This document shows positions 47,302-57,843 of a stretch of DNA of 64,000 bases, piece by piece. The stretch spans positions 1-64,000 of IMG/VR virus record IMGVR_UViG_3300044712_000340. The stretch is one strand, 5' to 3'. The DNA comes from a virus. Both the position numbers and the translations under genes were made by a program. Position 1 is the first letter of the stretch; every line of letters starts with the position of its first letter. The notes beneath the pieces were generated by a model, which worked only from the letters and a program-made list of their open reading frames with translations, made no database searches and had not been told where the DNA came from.

Positions 47302-47835
47302 ATGGGAAGTTATGTTCAACAACTTAAAATACTTAGAGATAAAGATAGAAACTCACTTACAAAACAAGTAGAGGAGTTTATTATTAACAGGTGTGTTAAG
47401 AAAGTTGACTTTTATCAAAATACCTCCCAATTAGATTATGTACCTAGACATGAAGCTTATATATATTATACAGAACCTAATCCACCCACAGCTACTTTAG
47501 ATTTAATTTTAGGTTTAAATTTAATATTTAATATAAACGTAGAATCTAATATAGTTGTACCTTTAAAAGAAGTAGGTATATGTTATAATACTACAGGACA
47601 TCCTACTACAAGAAATACCAGAATAAAACTACAACCTAAGTATGGTACGCAAATATTAACTTTGGATAGTTCTTATTTTGATCTATTTCATAATTGGTAT
47701 TTTAGGGTGTATGTTAAATCTTGTGTAGGTATTATATATAGTAATCAAGAACTTATAAATAATGAAGTAGAATATATATTGGATTCTTTTGAGAATCCTA
47801 TACTAGATTCATATGAAGACGCTTTAATTGAATAA
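47302..47835 (+). CDS. first protein of the tail-fibre operon
   Basis: 177 aa from ATG 47302; a TTG start at 47278 would overlap the promoter and is rejected. Beta-rich (EAYIYYTEPNPPTATLDLILGLNLIFNINVE), with no known domain; position suggests a virion or fibre-attachment protein. Confidence 0.6.
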   Translation: MGSYVQQLKILRDKDRNSLTKQVEEFIINRCVKKVDFYQNTSQLDYVPRHEAYIYYTEPNPPTATLDLILGLNLIFNINVESNIVVPLKEVGICYNTTGHPTTRNTRIKLQPKYGTQILTLDSSYFDLFHNWYFRVYVKSCVGIIYSNQELINNEVEYILDSFENPILDSYEDALIE

Positions 47836-47852
47836 TTATAAAAATATATACA

Positions 47853-48239
47853 ATGAAAAATATTGATAAAAATAATAAAGGTACAAGAGGAGGATTTAGT
47901 TTTCCTATATCTGATGAAGCTACTCCTGTAACTACAGGTATAAAATATACAGATACTTTAATATATGGATTAGAATTAGAAGAAGTTTATGCTGTATGCA
48001 ATGTAGCTCCTACAACTACAGATATAATTATAGATATGTTAAAGAATGGTATATCTATGTTAACAAATAAAATCATTATCCCTATAGGAACAACTACAAG
48101 TAGAAATACTACTACTCCTGCTGCTATAAATGATAGTACTATACTAGATACAGATATAATAGCTTTTGAGATAATTCAAGGAGATGTAGCTGGTGCAGGT
48201 GTAAAAGTTCACGGTAAAGGATGGGAATTAAATAACTAA
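47853..48239 (+). CDS. structural/fibre-associated protein
   Basis: 128 aa, T/N-rich beta protein (VTTGIKYTDTLIYG ... NAAPTT-like strands ... GWELNN) resembling fibre shaft or adaptor modules. Unrecognised family; in the fibre operon. Confidence 0.55.
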   Translation: MKNIDKNNKGTRGGFSFPISDEATPVTTGIKYTDTLIYGLELEEVYAVCNVAPTTTDIIIDMLKNGISMLTNKIIIPIGTTTSRNTTTPAAINDSTILDTDIIAFEIIQGDVAGAGVKVHGKGWELNN

Positions 48240-48241
48240 TT

Positions 48242-48973
48242 ATGATACAAATAGGAAATTCATATAATTTTGTAGTACCTGAACCAGTTATAACTTCAAA
48301 TATAAAGTACGGAAGGTTGTATAATTGGTACGCAGTGAGTAATGCATTATTTGCTCCTGAAGGATGGCATGTTCCCACAGATGCAGAATACACTACATTA
48401 GGAAATTACCTTATTTCAAATGAATATAACTACGATGGAACAACATCAGGGAATAAAATTGCCAAATCTATGTGTGATACTAAATATTGGTACACTACTA
48501 CAAATGTAGGAACCCCAGGGAATACGGATTTTCCTTTGTTTAGAAATAAAAGTGGTCTAAATTACGTACCATCAGGGCAAAGAACTTCTTCCTTTAGTAT
48601 GATTGAATGGTTTACATTTTTATGGAGCAGTAGTTCCATGAATGCAGATTTTTCTTACAGTAGAGATATAAGAACTGATACTGTTAATTTTCATTCTGGC
48701 TCTAATTATAAATATTATGGGTTTGCAGTAAGACTAATCAAAGATGATTCCACATTAATTGATAATCTAACAGATTTAGAAGGTAATATTTATAGAACAG
48801 TAAAAATTGGAAACCAAGTATGGTTAGCAGATAATTGGGCTTGTACTAAATTAAATGATGGTACACCGATTCCAAATGTAACAGATAACACAGAATGGGC
48901 GGGATTAGTAACTGGAGCTTATTGTAATTATGATAATGATATAACTAATGTATTTATAGAAGTCCCTAACTAA
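48242..48973 (+). CDS. FISUMP-domain protein (surface adhesin-like)
   Basis: 243 aa. It contains YGRLYNWYAVSN...GWHVPTDAEYTTLGNYL (about 22-57) and WSSS...FAVRLIKD near 160, the two ends of a FISUMP domain (fibrobacter-type paralogous domain related to C-type lectin-like folds). A second, partial FISUMP start (GNIYRTVKIGNQVWLADNWACTKLNDG) follows at about 183-210. Phage use such domains as receptor-binding tips. It lies directly before the large fibre gene. Confidence 0.75.
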   Translation: MIQIGNSYNFVVPEPVITSNIKYGRLYNWYAVSNALFAPEGWHVPTDAEYTTLGNYLISNEYNYDGTTSGNKIAKSMCDTKYWYTTTNVGTPGNTDFPLFRNKSGLNYVPSGQRTSSFSMIEWFTFLWSSSSMNADFSYSRDIRTDTVNFHSGSNYKYYGFAVRLIKDDSTLIDNLTDLEGNIYRTVKIGNQVWLADNWACTKLNDGTPIPNVTDNTEWAGLVTGAYCNYDNDITNVFIEVPN

Positions 48974-51900
48974 TGAGAATAGATAAATATCCTAAAAGAC
49001 CTGGAGGAGTTCAGGGAGATGAAGAAATAGTAATAGTATGGGGTAGTGTAGGAGATCCAGGAGACCCTGACTATGTTCAAGGATTTACTTGGAAAGCTAC
49101 TTTAGATGAAGTTCTTGCTTTATTTCAAGAAACAGACCCTGTATTTAGTTCTAGTGCTTCTTTTGGAATAGATTCAACAGATATAAATAATTGGAATAAT
49201 GCTTATGGATGGGGTAATCATGCAGATGCAGGTTATTTAACTTCAGAAAGTGATCCAGTATTTACTACTTGGATAAGTACAACACCCCCTGCCTACCCTG
49301 GCGATATTCCAACTAATACAAGTGATTTAGATAATGATTCAGGATTTATTACTATCAATGATATACCTAGTGAAACAGATCCAGACTTTAATGCTTGGTT
49401 ATCTGCTACGCCTCCTGCATATCCAGGAGATATACCTACAGCTTTATCAGACCTAAGTGAAGACACTACTCATAGAACTGTAACAGATACTGAAAAATTT
49501 ACTTGGAATGCTAAATTAAGTAGTGAAACAGACCCACTGAGTTTACACTTAGATCAAACTGTACCTCAAACACTAATAAATGGTTCTCCTACAGTACAAG
49601 GGATTATATTTAATCAAACTACTGCTGAAACTAATGCACCAGGTAAATTATGGTGGAATGCAGCAGCTAAAACATTATCAATAGGATTAATTGATGGAGG
49701 GTCTTTTGAATTAGGACAAGAATTAGCAGATAATTATACATTTTCTACAGGTACTCCTCATGAAGGAGACATAGTATCTATAGTTACTGGCGCAGGGAAT
49801 CAAGATTATGTTGCTTTAACAGATGCTACAAATAAAATATCTGCTTATACCTGTATAGGTATGATAACATCTGTATTTAATACAAATAAAGTAAGGGTAA
49901 CTAAGATAGGTAAAATACATGATGTAAATACTAATTCATTTACTGAAGGTGATATATTATATGTAGACCCTGCAAATCCTGGAAAAATTATAAATACAAT
50001 ACCTACTTCACCTAATTATAGTATATCAGTAGGTGTAGTATCAGTTAAATCATCGACAGTAGGTGTTGTAGACTGTCACATATCTATAATACCAAGATTA
50101 CAAGATTTATCTGATATAAATGGAACAGCATTAACTCAAGATGGTCAATTTGCTGTATGGAATAATACAACTAAATTATTTGACTTTACTTCTAAAGTAT
50201 CTGACTTTGCTACATCATCTCACAATCACATACACAACAACTTAGATAGTATAGAAGGTGGAGACACCTCTCATAGATATCATTCAGACCAACAAATAAA
50301 CAAAACAAATGATGTAGAATTTAATACAATTAAATCTACAGTTCTTGCTACTACAGAAGTAGATAGAGGTACAGACTCTAAAATGGGTACTGGTATACCT
50401 GATATAGAAAAAAAGAAATTTAAGATAATAACTTCATATAATTCAGGCACTAATCAAATAACAGTTAGTGTTGCTTTTGTAGGAGCTTATACTTCCTTTA
50501 CTTATTACATTAATAATAAAAGATTTACTGTAACAGCATCTAATATAGCTGCATATACTCAAACTGCTACAGCAGCAGAAAGAGGTTGGTTCTTTTATAT
50601 TAATCAAAACACCGCAAGTGCTGACACACCTGTAATGGTACTAACACAAACACCTTGGGGGATATCTGATCCAGATGTTTTACTATGGAGTCAATCATGG
50701 GACGACACTAACAAAGAATTTCTATGGATAGGCCATGAAAAACATACATATGGTAGAGATATATTCAATCATGCAAGAAACCACGCTCAAGGAGCAGTAT
50801 ATCATTCAGGATTTTTATTTAGTCAGTATAACGGATTAACTAACTTCTCTGGTAATACAGATGATAACTTTGGTAGAGCTTTTACACAAATTGCTGGTGG
50901 TTACTTCTTTGATGAAGATTTAAAGAATGGTATTGCACATTCAGATACAGCTATTAGTGCTTCATTAGCTAATCCAGAAACAGATTGGGATAAGTTTGTA
51001 TATCAATTTTTGGGATTTAATGCTTTAGCAACTACAGGAACAACAACTACATCTATTGTATTTGGTTCTTCCCATACCTTAGTTACTGGGCAAGCTGTAA
51101 CTGTAATGGCTGGTAATACTACAACAATTAGGGGTACAACCACTATAACTACAGGTGGTACAGGAACTACATTTGCAGTAACTTCTGTAACAGGACTTGT
51201 TTCAGGTGATATGATTGTATTAGGTGGTAGAATACCAATATATTATATATCAGCAGTATCAGGTTCAAGCTACACATGGAGAAAATTATCTGCTACTTCA
51301 TTCTTAGGTGTTACTACATCAGCAGCAACATGGACTAGAAGCACAACTACTGCAACAATTACTGCTACCAATCATGGTATGCAAACTGGGGATAAAATAT
51401 CAGTTACAATATCTTCTGATGTTACTTCTATACCACTTAAAGATTATGTAATTACAAGAACTGGTGTAAGTACTTTTACTATAACATGCTTAAATGCTGG
51501 TGGTGCAAGTGGTAGTATGACGTATTATAATGCTTATAATCCAACCACAATAGCTTCTGGTGTTGCTCAATATAATAATGCAGTAGCAGGATTATTTACA
51601 ACCTGCAATGGTAATAGATATTATCCAATGTATATTGCAGCAACAAATTTTATTAATGAGCCAATTATTGCAATACTTGGTCAAGGACAAAGCACTAACG
51701 CTACATTAGCTACAGCTTTAACAGAAGCCCCATTTCAATTTACTAATTTAGTAGGTTTAAGTGGATTAGGAATACAAGAAATTGTCCCTATTTATAGACT
51801 TGTATTTCATTACAATACAACAGGCAGTTTTTCTAATACAAAGATAAAAGTAGTTAGTGTAACTTGGTTAGATATTAGAGTAGCAACAGTATCAGGAACA

Positions 51901-52857
51901 ATAGTTTCTGGTGGTGGGACTTCAGATCATGCTTTGTTAACACATTTAGACTGGCCTAATAGTAATCATACAGGTACAGCAAGTACAATAGCTGGGTTTG
52001 ATGCGGGTGGATTACCTACAACGTATGCGGCTTCATCATTAGGTGTACCTTATTTTGATGCAACTGTTGGTACTGGTGGTGATTATGCTACAATTACATT
52101 AGCTAATGCAGCAAGTAAAAGGGTACTAAAACAAGTTGGAAATATAGTAGAAACTACTGGTGACTTAGGAACAAATACTTTTGTTTTTGGCGATAAAAAC
52201 TATACTATAACTATACCAGCAGCTTCAACAGGAACAGTTAAATTTTTAAATTGTTTTTTAATCATAACTGGAGGTACTGATTTAATTGCTAAAATAGAAT
52301 TATCTACAGTTACATTTTCTGGTGGAGCTTTTAATAGCACATCTACAGTAATTTCTAATAGTACTATTATTCATAACAGTGGGCTTGGGCCATACAGAGC
52401 TAGTATTAGTAATTGTGTAATCACTTTAAGCATATCAATATATTTACAATTTACTGTTAATACCTTAATAACTGGAAATTATAATATTACAAATGGTGGT
52501 TATATGAGTAATTGTACTTACACCGGCACTGCTAATATATCACAAGTGACAATGAGTAATTGTTCTGTTTTAAATGGAACTGTTTATTGTAACGCTGGAG
52601 TATCTGTTATAGGTTCAAAAATAAAAGACTTGACTATTGGTACAGTAAATGCAGGAATAGTAAATTCTAATGTTATTACAGGGAATGTTGTTATAAGTGG
52701 AACTGATTATAATATATTTACATCAAATCAAGTAACTGGAACTTTAACATTGAATTCTGGCTCAGAATATAATATAATAACTGGAAACAAAATAACAGGA
52801 GGAGTGATTAATAATTCTGGCAATTCAACAAATGAAATTAATAATAACATTGGGTAA
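48973..52857 (+). CDS. large tail fibre protein
   Basis: 1294 aa. The N-terminal 30-190 residues hold repeats of the S(E)SDPVF..W..TPPAYPGDIP type, typical of Bacteroidota phage fibres. The centre has long T/G/S-rich beta stretches, and the C-terminal 200 residues consist of short strands with N-G-T turns (NYNITNG, NCTYTG, VISGTDYN), a right-handed beta-helix tip. It probably forms a trimeric fibre for receptor recognition or polysaccharide binding. Confidence 0.8.
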   Translation: MRIDKYPKRPGGVQGDEEIVIVWGSVGDPGDPDYVQGFTWKATLDEVLALFQETDPVFSSSASFGIDSTDINNWNNAYGWGNHADAGYLTSESDPVFTTWISTTPPAYPGDIPTNTSDLDNDSGFITINDIPSETDPDFNAWLSATPPAYPGDIPTALSDLSEDTTHRTVTDTEKFTWNAKLSSETDPLSLHLDQTVPQTLINGSPTVQGIIFNQTTAETNAPGKLWWNAAAKTLSIGLIDGGSFELGQELADNYTFSTGTPHEGDIVSIVTGAGNQDYVALTDATNKISAYTCIGMITSVFNTNKVRVTKIGKIHDVNTNSFTEGDILYVDPANPGKIINTIPTSPNYSISVGVVSVKSSTVGVVDCHISIIPRLQDLSDINGTALTQDGQFAVWNNTTKLFDFTSKVSDFATSSHNHIHNNLDSIEGGDTSHRYHSDQQINKTNDVEFNTIKSTVLATTEVDRGTDSKMGTGIPDIEKKKFKIITSYNSGTNQITVSVAFVGAYTSFTYYINNKRFTVTASNIAAYTQTATAAERGWFFYINQNTASADTPVMVLTQTPWGISDPDVLLWSQSWDDTNKEFLWIGHEKHTYGRDIFNHARNHAQGAVYHSGFLFSQYNGLTNFSGNTDDNFGRAFTQIAGGYFFDEDLKNGIAHSDTAISASLANPETDWDKFVYQFLGFNALATTGTTTTSIVFGSSHTLVTGQAVTVMAGNTTTIRGTTTITTGGTGTTFAVTSVTGLVSGDMIVLGGRIPIYYISAVSGSSYTWRKLSATSFLGVTTSAATWTRSTTTATITATNHGMQTGDKISVTISSDVTSIPLKDYVITRTGVSTFTITCLNAGGASGSMTYYNAYNPTTIASGVAQYNNAVAGLFTTCNGNRYYPMYIAATNFINEPIIAILGQGQSTNATLATALTEAPFQFTNLVGLSGLGIQEIVPIYRLVFHYNTTGSFSNTKIKVVSVTWLDIRVATVSGTIVSGGGTSDHALLTHLDWPNSNHTGTASTIAGFDAGGLPTTYAASSLGVPYFDATVGTGGDYATITLANAASKRVLKQVGNIVETTGDLGTNTFVFGDKNYTITIPAASTGTVKFLNCFLIITGGTDLIAKIELSTVTFSGGAFNSTSTVISNSTIIHNSGLGPYRASISNCVITLSISIYLQFTVNTLITGNYNITNGGYMSNCTYTGTANISQVTMSNCSVLNGTVYCNAGVSVIGSKIKDLTIGTVNAGIVNSNVITGNVVISGTDYNIFTSNQVTGTLTLNSGSEYNIITGNKITGGVINNSGNSTNEINNNIG

Positions 52858-52867
52858 ATAATTGATT

Positions 52868-53461
52868 ATGAAACAATTAAATAACATACAAACAGGAGAA
52901 ATTATCAGATACCAAAAATCTAAAGATTCAGGCATCTACTATAAAATATATGAAAACTCATTCATCATAGATGATAAAAAGTGTATTGACAAAAGATGTG
53001 ACTACTTTGATGAAAATGTAGAACTAGACAAAACACTGTTCGAAGGAGATACAGTTTCATTAAATGATGTAAAACATTATCAAACTTTATTAAAAATACA
53101 AGAATCAGAACCTAGTTGTATTCTTTCAGATGATGAAAGAAACTGGTTTATACAAACAGGTTCAACAGGATTAGAAACTCTATTTAGACTATTTATACCT
53201 AACAAAGCATATGATAATGCATTAAGGGATAAAGACAAAGATGGTAGTGTAGATGAAATGGGTGAATACTATCCGCTTTGGCAAGTGATAAGTTACGGAA
53301 CTGCTAATATTGACAGTAAGTTCAGTCAGATAACTGATAACTCTATTGTGTTATATCTTGAGGAATTGAATGAACAGCATAGAGCTATTATTGAAATGTA
53401 CTCTAAAGATAATGTGATAGTTGAAGATAAGTATCCTGTAAATCCAATGTTGGGTGTGTAA
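52868..53461 (+). CDS. fibre-operon protein of unknown function
   Basis: 197 aa from ATG 52868. The second half (RDKDKDGSVDEMGEYYPLWQVISYGTANIDSKF) contains a DKDKDGSVDE segment that could bind calcium like an EF-hand/dockerin loop. It directly follows the long fibre and could be its chaperone or adaptor. Confidence 0.55.
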   Translation: MKQLNNIQTGEIIRYQKSKDSGIYYKIYENSFIIDDKKCIDKRCDYFDENVELDKTLFEGDTVSLNDVKHYQTLLKIQESEPSCILSDDERNWFIQTGSTGLETLFRLFIPNKAYDNALRDKDKDGSVDEMGEYYPLWQVISYGTANIDSKFSQITDNSIVLYLEELNEQHRAIIEMYSKDNVIVEDKYPVNPMLGV

Positions 53462-53473
53462 TAAATATGTTTT

Positions 53474-54274
53474 ATGGCGATAATTAGTAGGAATAATAGG
53501 ATATTAATACCATTAAGTGATCCAGATGCTAGAACATTTATCTCTATCGCTGGTATTACGGATGGGACTCAGAAGGATGCTATTAATTATCTGGTGATAA
53601 ATCTTAAACAATATAATTTATGGTCAAAAATGAAAGCTGTTTATCCATTTGTTGGTGGAACAGCTAGTACTCATAAATGGAATCTAAAAAATCCTGTTGA
53701 TGCTAATTATGCTTATAGATTAACATTTTTTAATTCATTTACACATTCTTCAACTGGTTGTAAAGGAGATGGGTCTTCTGCATACATTAATACATATATA
53801 CAACCAAGTGTTAATCTTTTATCTAATAACGTACATTTATCATTTTATGCAAGATATGACAATTTATCTGGGTATTTATTTAGTGCATCGGATAATAATC
53901 CAGATAAAACATTTAATTTATACGGTATAGTTCCTATTAGTTCTAGTATATATAGCTTTAATACTGATGGTATATTGACTAGTCCTGGACCAGGTAAGGG
54001 ATTGATAATAGGTACTAGAACATCCTCATCTTATCACGCATTATTTTTAAATGAAAATAAATTAACAAGTCAAATAACAAGTAGAGGGACAGCTCCAACG
54101 GTTTCAAATTTATTTATGTTTGTTTTTAGCACTTTTAACAGTCCATCTAGCAATTATAGTGCAAATGAATGTGCATTTGCTTCAGTTGGTGATGGATTAA
54201 GTGATAGTGATTCGATAAATTTAAGTTTAATTGTTAAACAATATCAAGTAATTTTAAATAGAGCCGTAGTATGA
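53474..54274 (+). CDS. adhesin-like protein, tandem paralogue 1
   Basis: 266 aa. It shares with the following gene a signature of about 60 residues: LKQYNLWSKMKAVYPFVGGTASTHKWNLKNPVD ... FTHSSTGCKGDGSS...NNVHLSFYA. The remaining part is LamG-like in appearance (S/T/N-rich beta sandwich). This suggests gene duplication of a receptor-binding tip. ATGA-coupled to its paralogue. Confidence 0.65.
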   Translation: MAIISRNNRILIPLSDPDARTFISIAGITDGTQKDAINYLVINLKQYNLWSKMKAVYPFVGGTASTHKWNLKNPVDANYAYRLTFFNSFTHSSTGCKGDGSSAYINTYIQPSVNLLSNNVHLSFYARYDNLSGYLFSASDNNPDKTFNLYGIVPISSSIYSFNTDGILTSPGPGKGLIIGTRTSSSYHALFLNENKLTSQITSRGTAPTVSNLFMFVFSTFNSPSSNYSANECAFASVGDGLSDSDSINLSLIVKQYQVILNRAVV

Positions 54275-55044
54275 TATACACCCTAAATCCAACAGCATAC
54301 AACTTTGCTCTTGCAGCAAACATAACTGATAAGACACAGCTATGGGCATTACATCGTCTTGGTGAAGGACTTACTAAATACGGATTATTATCTAAGATGA
54401 AAGCTGTATATCCTTTTGTAGGAGGAACAGCAGATAAGCATAAATGGAATTTTGTTAATCCTGTTGATAGTGATGCTGCTTTTAGAATTACATGGACTGG
54501 TAATTGGGTCCATAATTCAGTTGGAATTGACCCAGATGGCTCTACTGCAATAGGAGATACATATTTTGATGTTTGGACAAATAGTATGCAAAATAATATA
54601 CATTTATCATATTATACTGATGATAATACATTAGAACCAAATACAGGAGGTAGGTTTACATTCGGAAGTAGTATAGATACAAATAGAAATTGTTCTATTA
54701 TAATAAATAGAGATGTTTATATTGTTGCATCAGACATAGGGACAGATGGGTCTATTGTAGCAATGGGAGGGAGTACAGCTATTAAAGGATTTGTTGTTGG
54801 TAATAGAACACCATTACCAACACATAGAGTTTATTTAAACGGTATATTAAAGGGTTCAAAAAACGAGGCAACTACTGGAACACTATATAATCAAAATATA
54901 AGATTTGGAAAAGTAAATAATTCAGTTTATACTACAATACGATGCTCTTTTGCTTCGATAGGTTTGGGGCTTACTGATACCGATGCTTTAAACCTCTATA
55001 ATATAGTTCAAGAAATGAACCAAATTTTAAATCGGGCTGTTTAA
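54271..55044 (+). CDS. adhesin-like protein, tandem paralogue 2
   Basis: 257 aa. Contains the same frame of conserved blocks as the gene before it: GLLSKMKAVYPFVGGTADKHKWNFVNPVD, NWVHNSVGIDPDGSTA, NNIHLSYYT, ending in Q-I-L-N-R-A-V. Between the blocks the two proteins differ widely, as expected of alternative receptor binders. Confidence 0.65.
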   Translation: MIYTLNPTAYNFALAANITDKTQLWALHRLGEGLTKYGLLSKMKAVYPFVGGTADKHKWNFVNPVDSDAAFRITWTGNWVHNSVGIDPDGSTAIGDTYFDVWTNSMQNNIHLSYYTDDNTLEPNTGGRFTFGSSIDTNRNCSIIINRDVYIVASDIGTDGSIVAMGGSTAIKGFVVGNRTPLPTHRVYLNGILKGSKNEATTGTLYNQNIRFGKVNNSVYTTIRCSFASIGLGLTDTDALNLYNIVQEMNQILNRAV

Positions 55045-55081
55045 AAATCTTAATTAAAACTATTTATAACAAAACAATATA

Positions 55082-55990
55082 ATGGCAATTACAAATCAAA
55101 CAAATCAACCTCAACAATTCAATCAACTTGCTGGAACCACTAACAGGATGGCTCAGGTTGATAGTGCTGGATTGTTAAGTGCAAGTCAGGATATAGTCAA
55201 TGGTAAGATAACTGATGGAACGGTTATTACACTGTTGACTACTGATACTAACTGGACAAGACTAGGTGCATATGTAGGGACTGCAATAACAGGAACTTAT
55301 GAGGGTCAGTATTATGCAGACGGTAGTTATGATTTTCTTGCTTATGCTGATAATACCTGGAGAAGAATTAAGAAGAATCAGGAAAGAAGTTACACAACCA
55401 CAGCAACAGCAGCAGGAACAACTACTCTGACAGTATCATCTAGTTATATGCAATATTTTACAGGTACTACAACTCAAACTATTGTGATGCCTGATGTAAC
55501 TACTTTAGTATTAGGGTTTCAGTTTAAGATTGTTAATCTTTCAACTGGAGTATTGACTGTTAATTCAAGCGGTAGTGATTTAATTACTACTATATCAATA
55601 GGTCAATCAGCTACAATAACTTGTATTGCAATTCCAGGCACTACAGCAGCTAGTTGGGATAAAGAGATAGCAGGTAGAAAAGTACCAAGAATACAGAGTG
55701 TTACATCTTCTGCAACTGTTACACCTAATGTAGACACGGACGATGTAGTAGATATCACAGCTCAAGCAGTAGGTTTAACTATTGCTAATCCTACAGGTAC
55801 TCCTGTAAATAAACAAGTGTTAATGATTGACATTAAAGACAATGGAGGTGCGCAAACAATAGCTTTTGGAAATGCTTATGCTGCTGGTGGTACAGCATTA
55901 CCTACAACAACTGTTGCAGGGTTACAAATGAGTATGGTATTTGTCTATACTAACTCATTATATAAATTAAGAAGTTTAGCACAAGAATAA
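55082..55990 (+). CDS. tail fibre/shaft protein
   Basis: 302 aa, T/G/S/A-rich beta-structured protein (TATAAGTTTLTVSSSYMQYFTG...IVMPDVTTLVLGFQFKIVNLS). Such repeats form trimeric fibre shafts in Bacteroidota phages. The stop overlaps the start of the beta-helix gene. Confidence 0.65.
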   Translation: MAITNQTNQPQQFNQLAGTTNRMAQVDSAGLLSASQDIVNGKITDGTVITLLTTDTNWTRLGAYVGTAITGTYEGQYYADGSYDFLAYADNTWRRIKKNQERSYTTTATAAGTTTLTVSSSYMQYFTGTTTQTIVMPDVTTLVLGFQFKIVNLSTGVLTVNSSGSDLITTISIGQSATITCIAIPGTTAASWDKEIAGRKVPRIQSVTSSATVTPNVDTDDVVDITAQAVGLTIANPTGTPVNKQVLMIDIKDNGGAQTIAFGNAYAAGGTALPTTTVAGLQMSMVFVYTNSLYKLRSLAQE

Positions 55991-57582
55991 TGGCTACATA
56001 CTATATAGATCCTTCAGGTACAGATTCAGCAGGTAGAAATGGAAGTGTAGGTCAGGAATGGGTATCACTATCATATGCATGTAGTAGAGTTACTGCATCT
56101 GGAAATACTATTTTTGTAAATGCAGGTACTTATAATGAATCTTCTCAAAGCAATTTGTCAGTCGGGGTAAATATTGATGGAACTGGGAATACATCAATTA
56201 TAAATTCAACATATGCTGGTGGATATACAATAAGACTTAATTCAACAGCAGGAACTTCTGGTAATCAGACTATTTCCAATATAAAAATGGATGGTAATAG
56301 TTACACTTCATATGGAGCTATTCAAGTATATGGTAGAAGTGATGTGATTATTCATGATTGTACTTTTGATAATTTCAGTGATTATGGATGTTCTTTTGAT
56401 TCGGCAACTTTAAACAATGATAATTTCTTTAGTCCTCCTGCAAGTTTTGCTACTGGTAATCTGTTCTATAATAATACAATGAATAATTGTGGTGGTCAAG
56501 GTGGCACATCTGGAACTAATAGAGATGCCTTACAGGTAAATGGTCAAGACGGAATGTTAATACATAATAACACAATTACAAATAACAAAGCAACATATTT
56601 AAATGGTAATTGCATTGGTGGGAGGAAAGGTTATATTAAAAATGTAAAAATTTACAATAATACTTTAAATAAGACATTTGTTGAAGGAACTACGCCTTGG
56701 GATTTTGCAATTGAATTTTGGAATTATTTAGGTGGTGTTGAAATTTATGATAACAATATAAATGGATGTATTGATATTGGTGGATGGTCTAATGTAAAAG
56801 GAAGTTCAACTTATAGTTGTTGGATACACCATAATAATATAGGTCAGAGTTCTTTGTTGGCTAGTCAAAATACTGTTGGTGTTATTATTGAAGGAGCTAA
56901 TGATAGCGTGATTGTAGAAAAAAATCATATATTTAATGTTGCTGGAGGGGTTAAATTTCCTATTGCTACAACAGGTAAGAATCAAACCAATATTAGAATA
57001 AGTTATAATCTAATGACTAATATAGGTTCAGCAACAAGTGGAACTTATTATGGATGGGGGATTAGGTGGTCAAATAGTGTATCAGGATGCAATGTAGATA
57101 ACATTATGATATGGAATAATGTTATTATTGGTGCTGTTAATTCAAATAATACAATGTGGGGAATTAATTTACCTGCAATTGGTACAGCTTCAAATATTAG
57201 TATCAGAAACAATATAATAGAAAATTTTGAATACTATCCAATTTTTGGAAATGACCCTCAAAGTATTGGAGCGACTATTGATGTTTTAAATATTGATAAT
57301 AATATTTTGTATGGTAATATTAGTAACACTATAAATATAACAGGTATTGTACCAACAAATTATTCACATGTAAATAATCTAACAAGTAATCCATTATTCA
57401 TATCGAGTTCAAATTTTCATTTACAATCTGGTAGTCCTGCAAAAGATGCTGGAATAGATGTAGGTTTAACTTCAGATTATGATGATCACACTGTACCTTA
57501 TAATTTAGTACCAGATATAGGAGCCTTTGAGTATTTTGTTGCTGCTATTGGATCAAAACATTTTTATGTATTATGTATGTAG
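55990..57582 (+). CDS. right-handed beta-helix protein (tailspike or depolymerase-like)
   Basis: 530 aa. The start MATYYIDPSGTDSAGRNGSVGQEWVSLSYACSRV...GNTIFVNAGTY is the opening of a pectate-lyase-like beta-helix, followed by repeats with N-N/D-N coils (IYNNTLNK, IYDNNINGC, IRNNIIENF). The C-terminal block (FHLQSGSPAKDAGID...DIGAFEYF) is common to such proteins in Bacteroidota. It may bind or cleave capsular polysaccharide; no catalytic residues can be assigned. Confidence 0.75.
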   Translation: MATYYIDPSGTDSAGRNGSVGQEWVSLSYACSRVTASGNTIFVNAGTYNESSQSNLSVGVNIDGTGNTSIINSTYAGGYTIRLNSTAGTSGNQTISNIKMDGNSYTSYGAIQVYGRSDVIIHDCTFDNFSDYGCSFDSATLNNDNFFSPPASFATGNLFYNNTMNNCGGQGGTSGTNRDALQVNGQDGMLIHNNTITNNKATYLNGNCIGGRKGYIKNVKIYNNTLNKTFVEGTTPWDFAIEFWNYLGGVEIYDNNINGCIDIGGWSNVKGSSTYSCWIHHNNIGQSSLLASQNTVGVIIEGANDSVIVEKNHIFNVAGGVKFPIATTGKNQTNIRISYNLMTNIGSATSGTYYGWGIRWSNSVSGCNVDNIMIWNNVIIGAVNSNNTMWGINLPAIGTASNISIRNNIIENFEYYPIFGNDPQSIGATIDVLNIDNNILYGNISNTINITGIVPTNYSHVNNLTSNPLFISSSNFHLQSGSPAKDAGIDVGLTSDYDDHTVPYNLVPDIGAFEYFVAAIGSKHFYVLCM

Positions 57583-57648
57583 ATTAGAATTAATTATATA
57601 GTATTGTATACAGAAGGAAATATTATAAGTAAATCTCATTGAGTTAAG

Positions 57649-57843
57649 ATGAAACTAGAAAGCACTAATTTCAATTATATTAGAGTTACAGAAAATAAAA
57701 ATGTATATTATATTTTAGATCCTAAAAATATAGAGGAATTTATATATGGATATAATAATGACTTGTTATACCCTAATATAAAAACTTTAGTTTATAGAAA
57801 TCTTACTATAGATATAAAAGATTCATTAATTTGTTTGAATTAA
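57649..57843 (+). CDS. hypothetical small protein
   Basis: 64 aa (MKLESTNFNYIRVTENKNVYYILD...), beta-rich. Its last 18 bases overlap the end of the convergent 1420 aa gene. No family recognised; last gene of the fibre operon. Confidence 0.5.
   Translation: MKLESTNFNYIRVTENKNVYYILDPKNIEEFIYGYNNDLLYPNIKTLVYRNLTIDIKDSLICLN

Noticed and set aside
48242-52857. Diversity-generating retroelement
   Set aside because: A lectin-like FISUMP target is present, but no reverse transcriptase or template repeat is found in the window.
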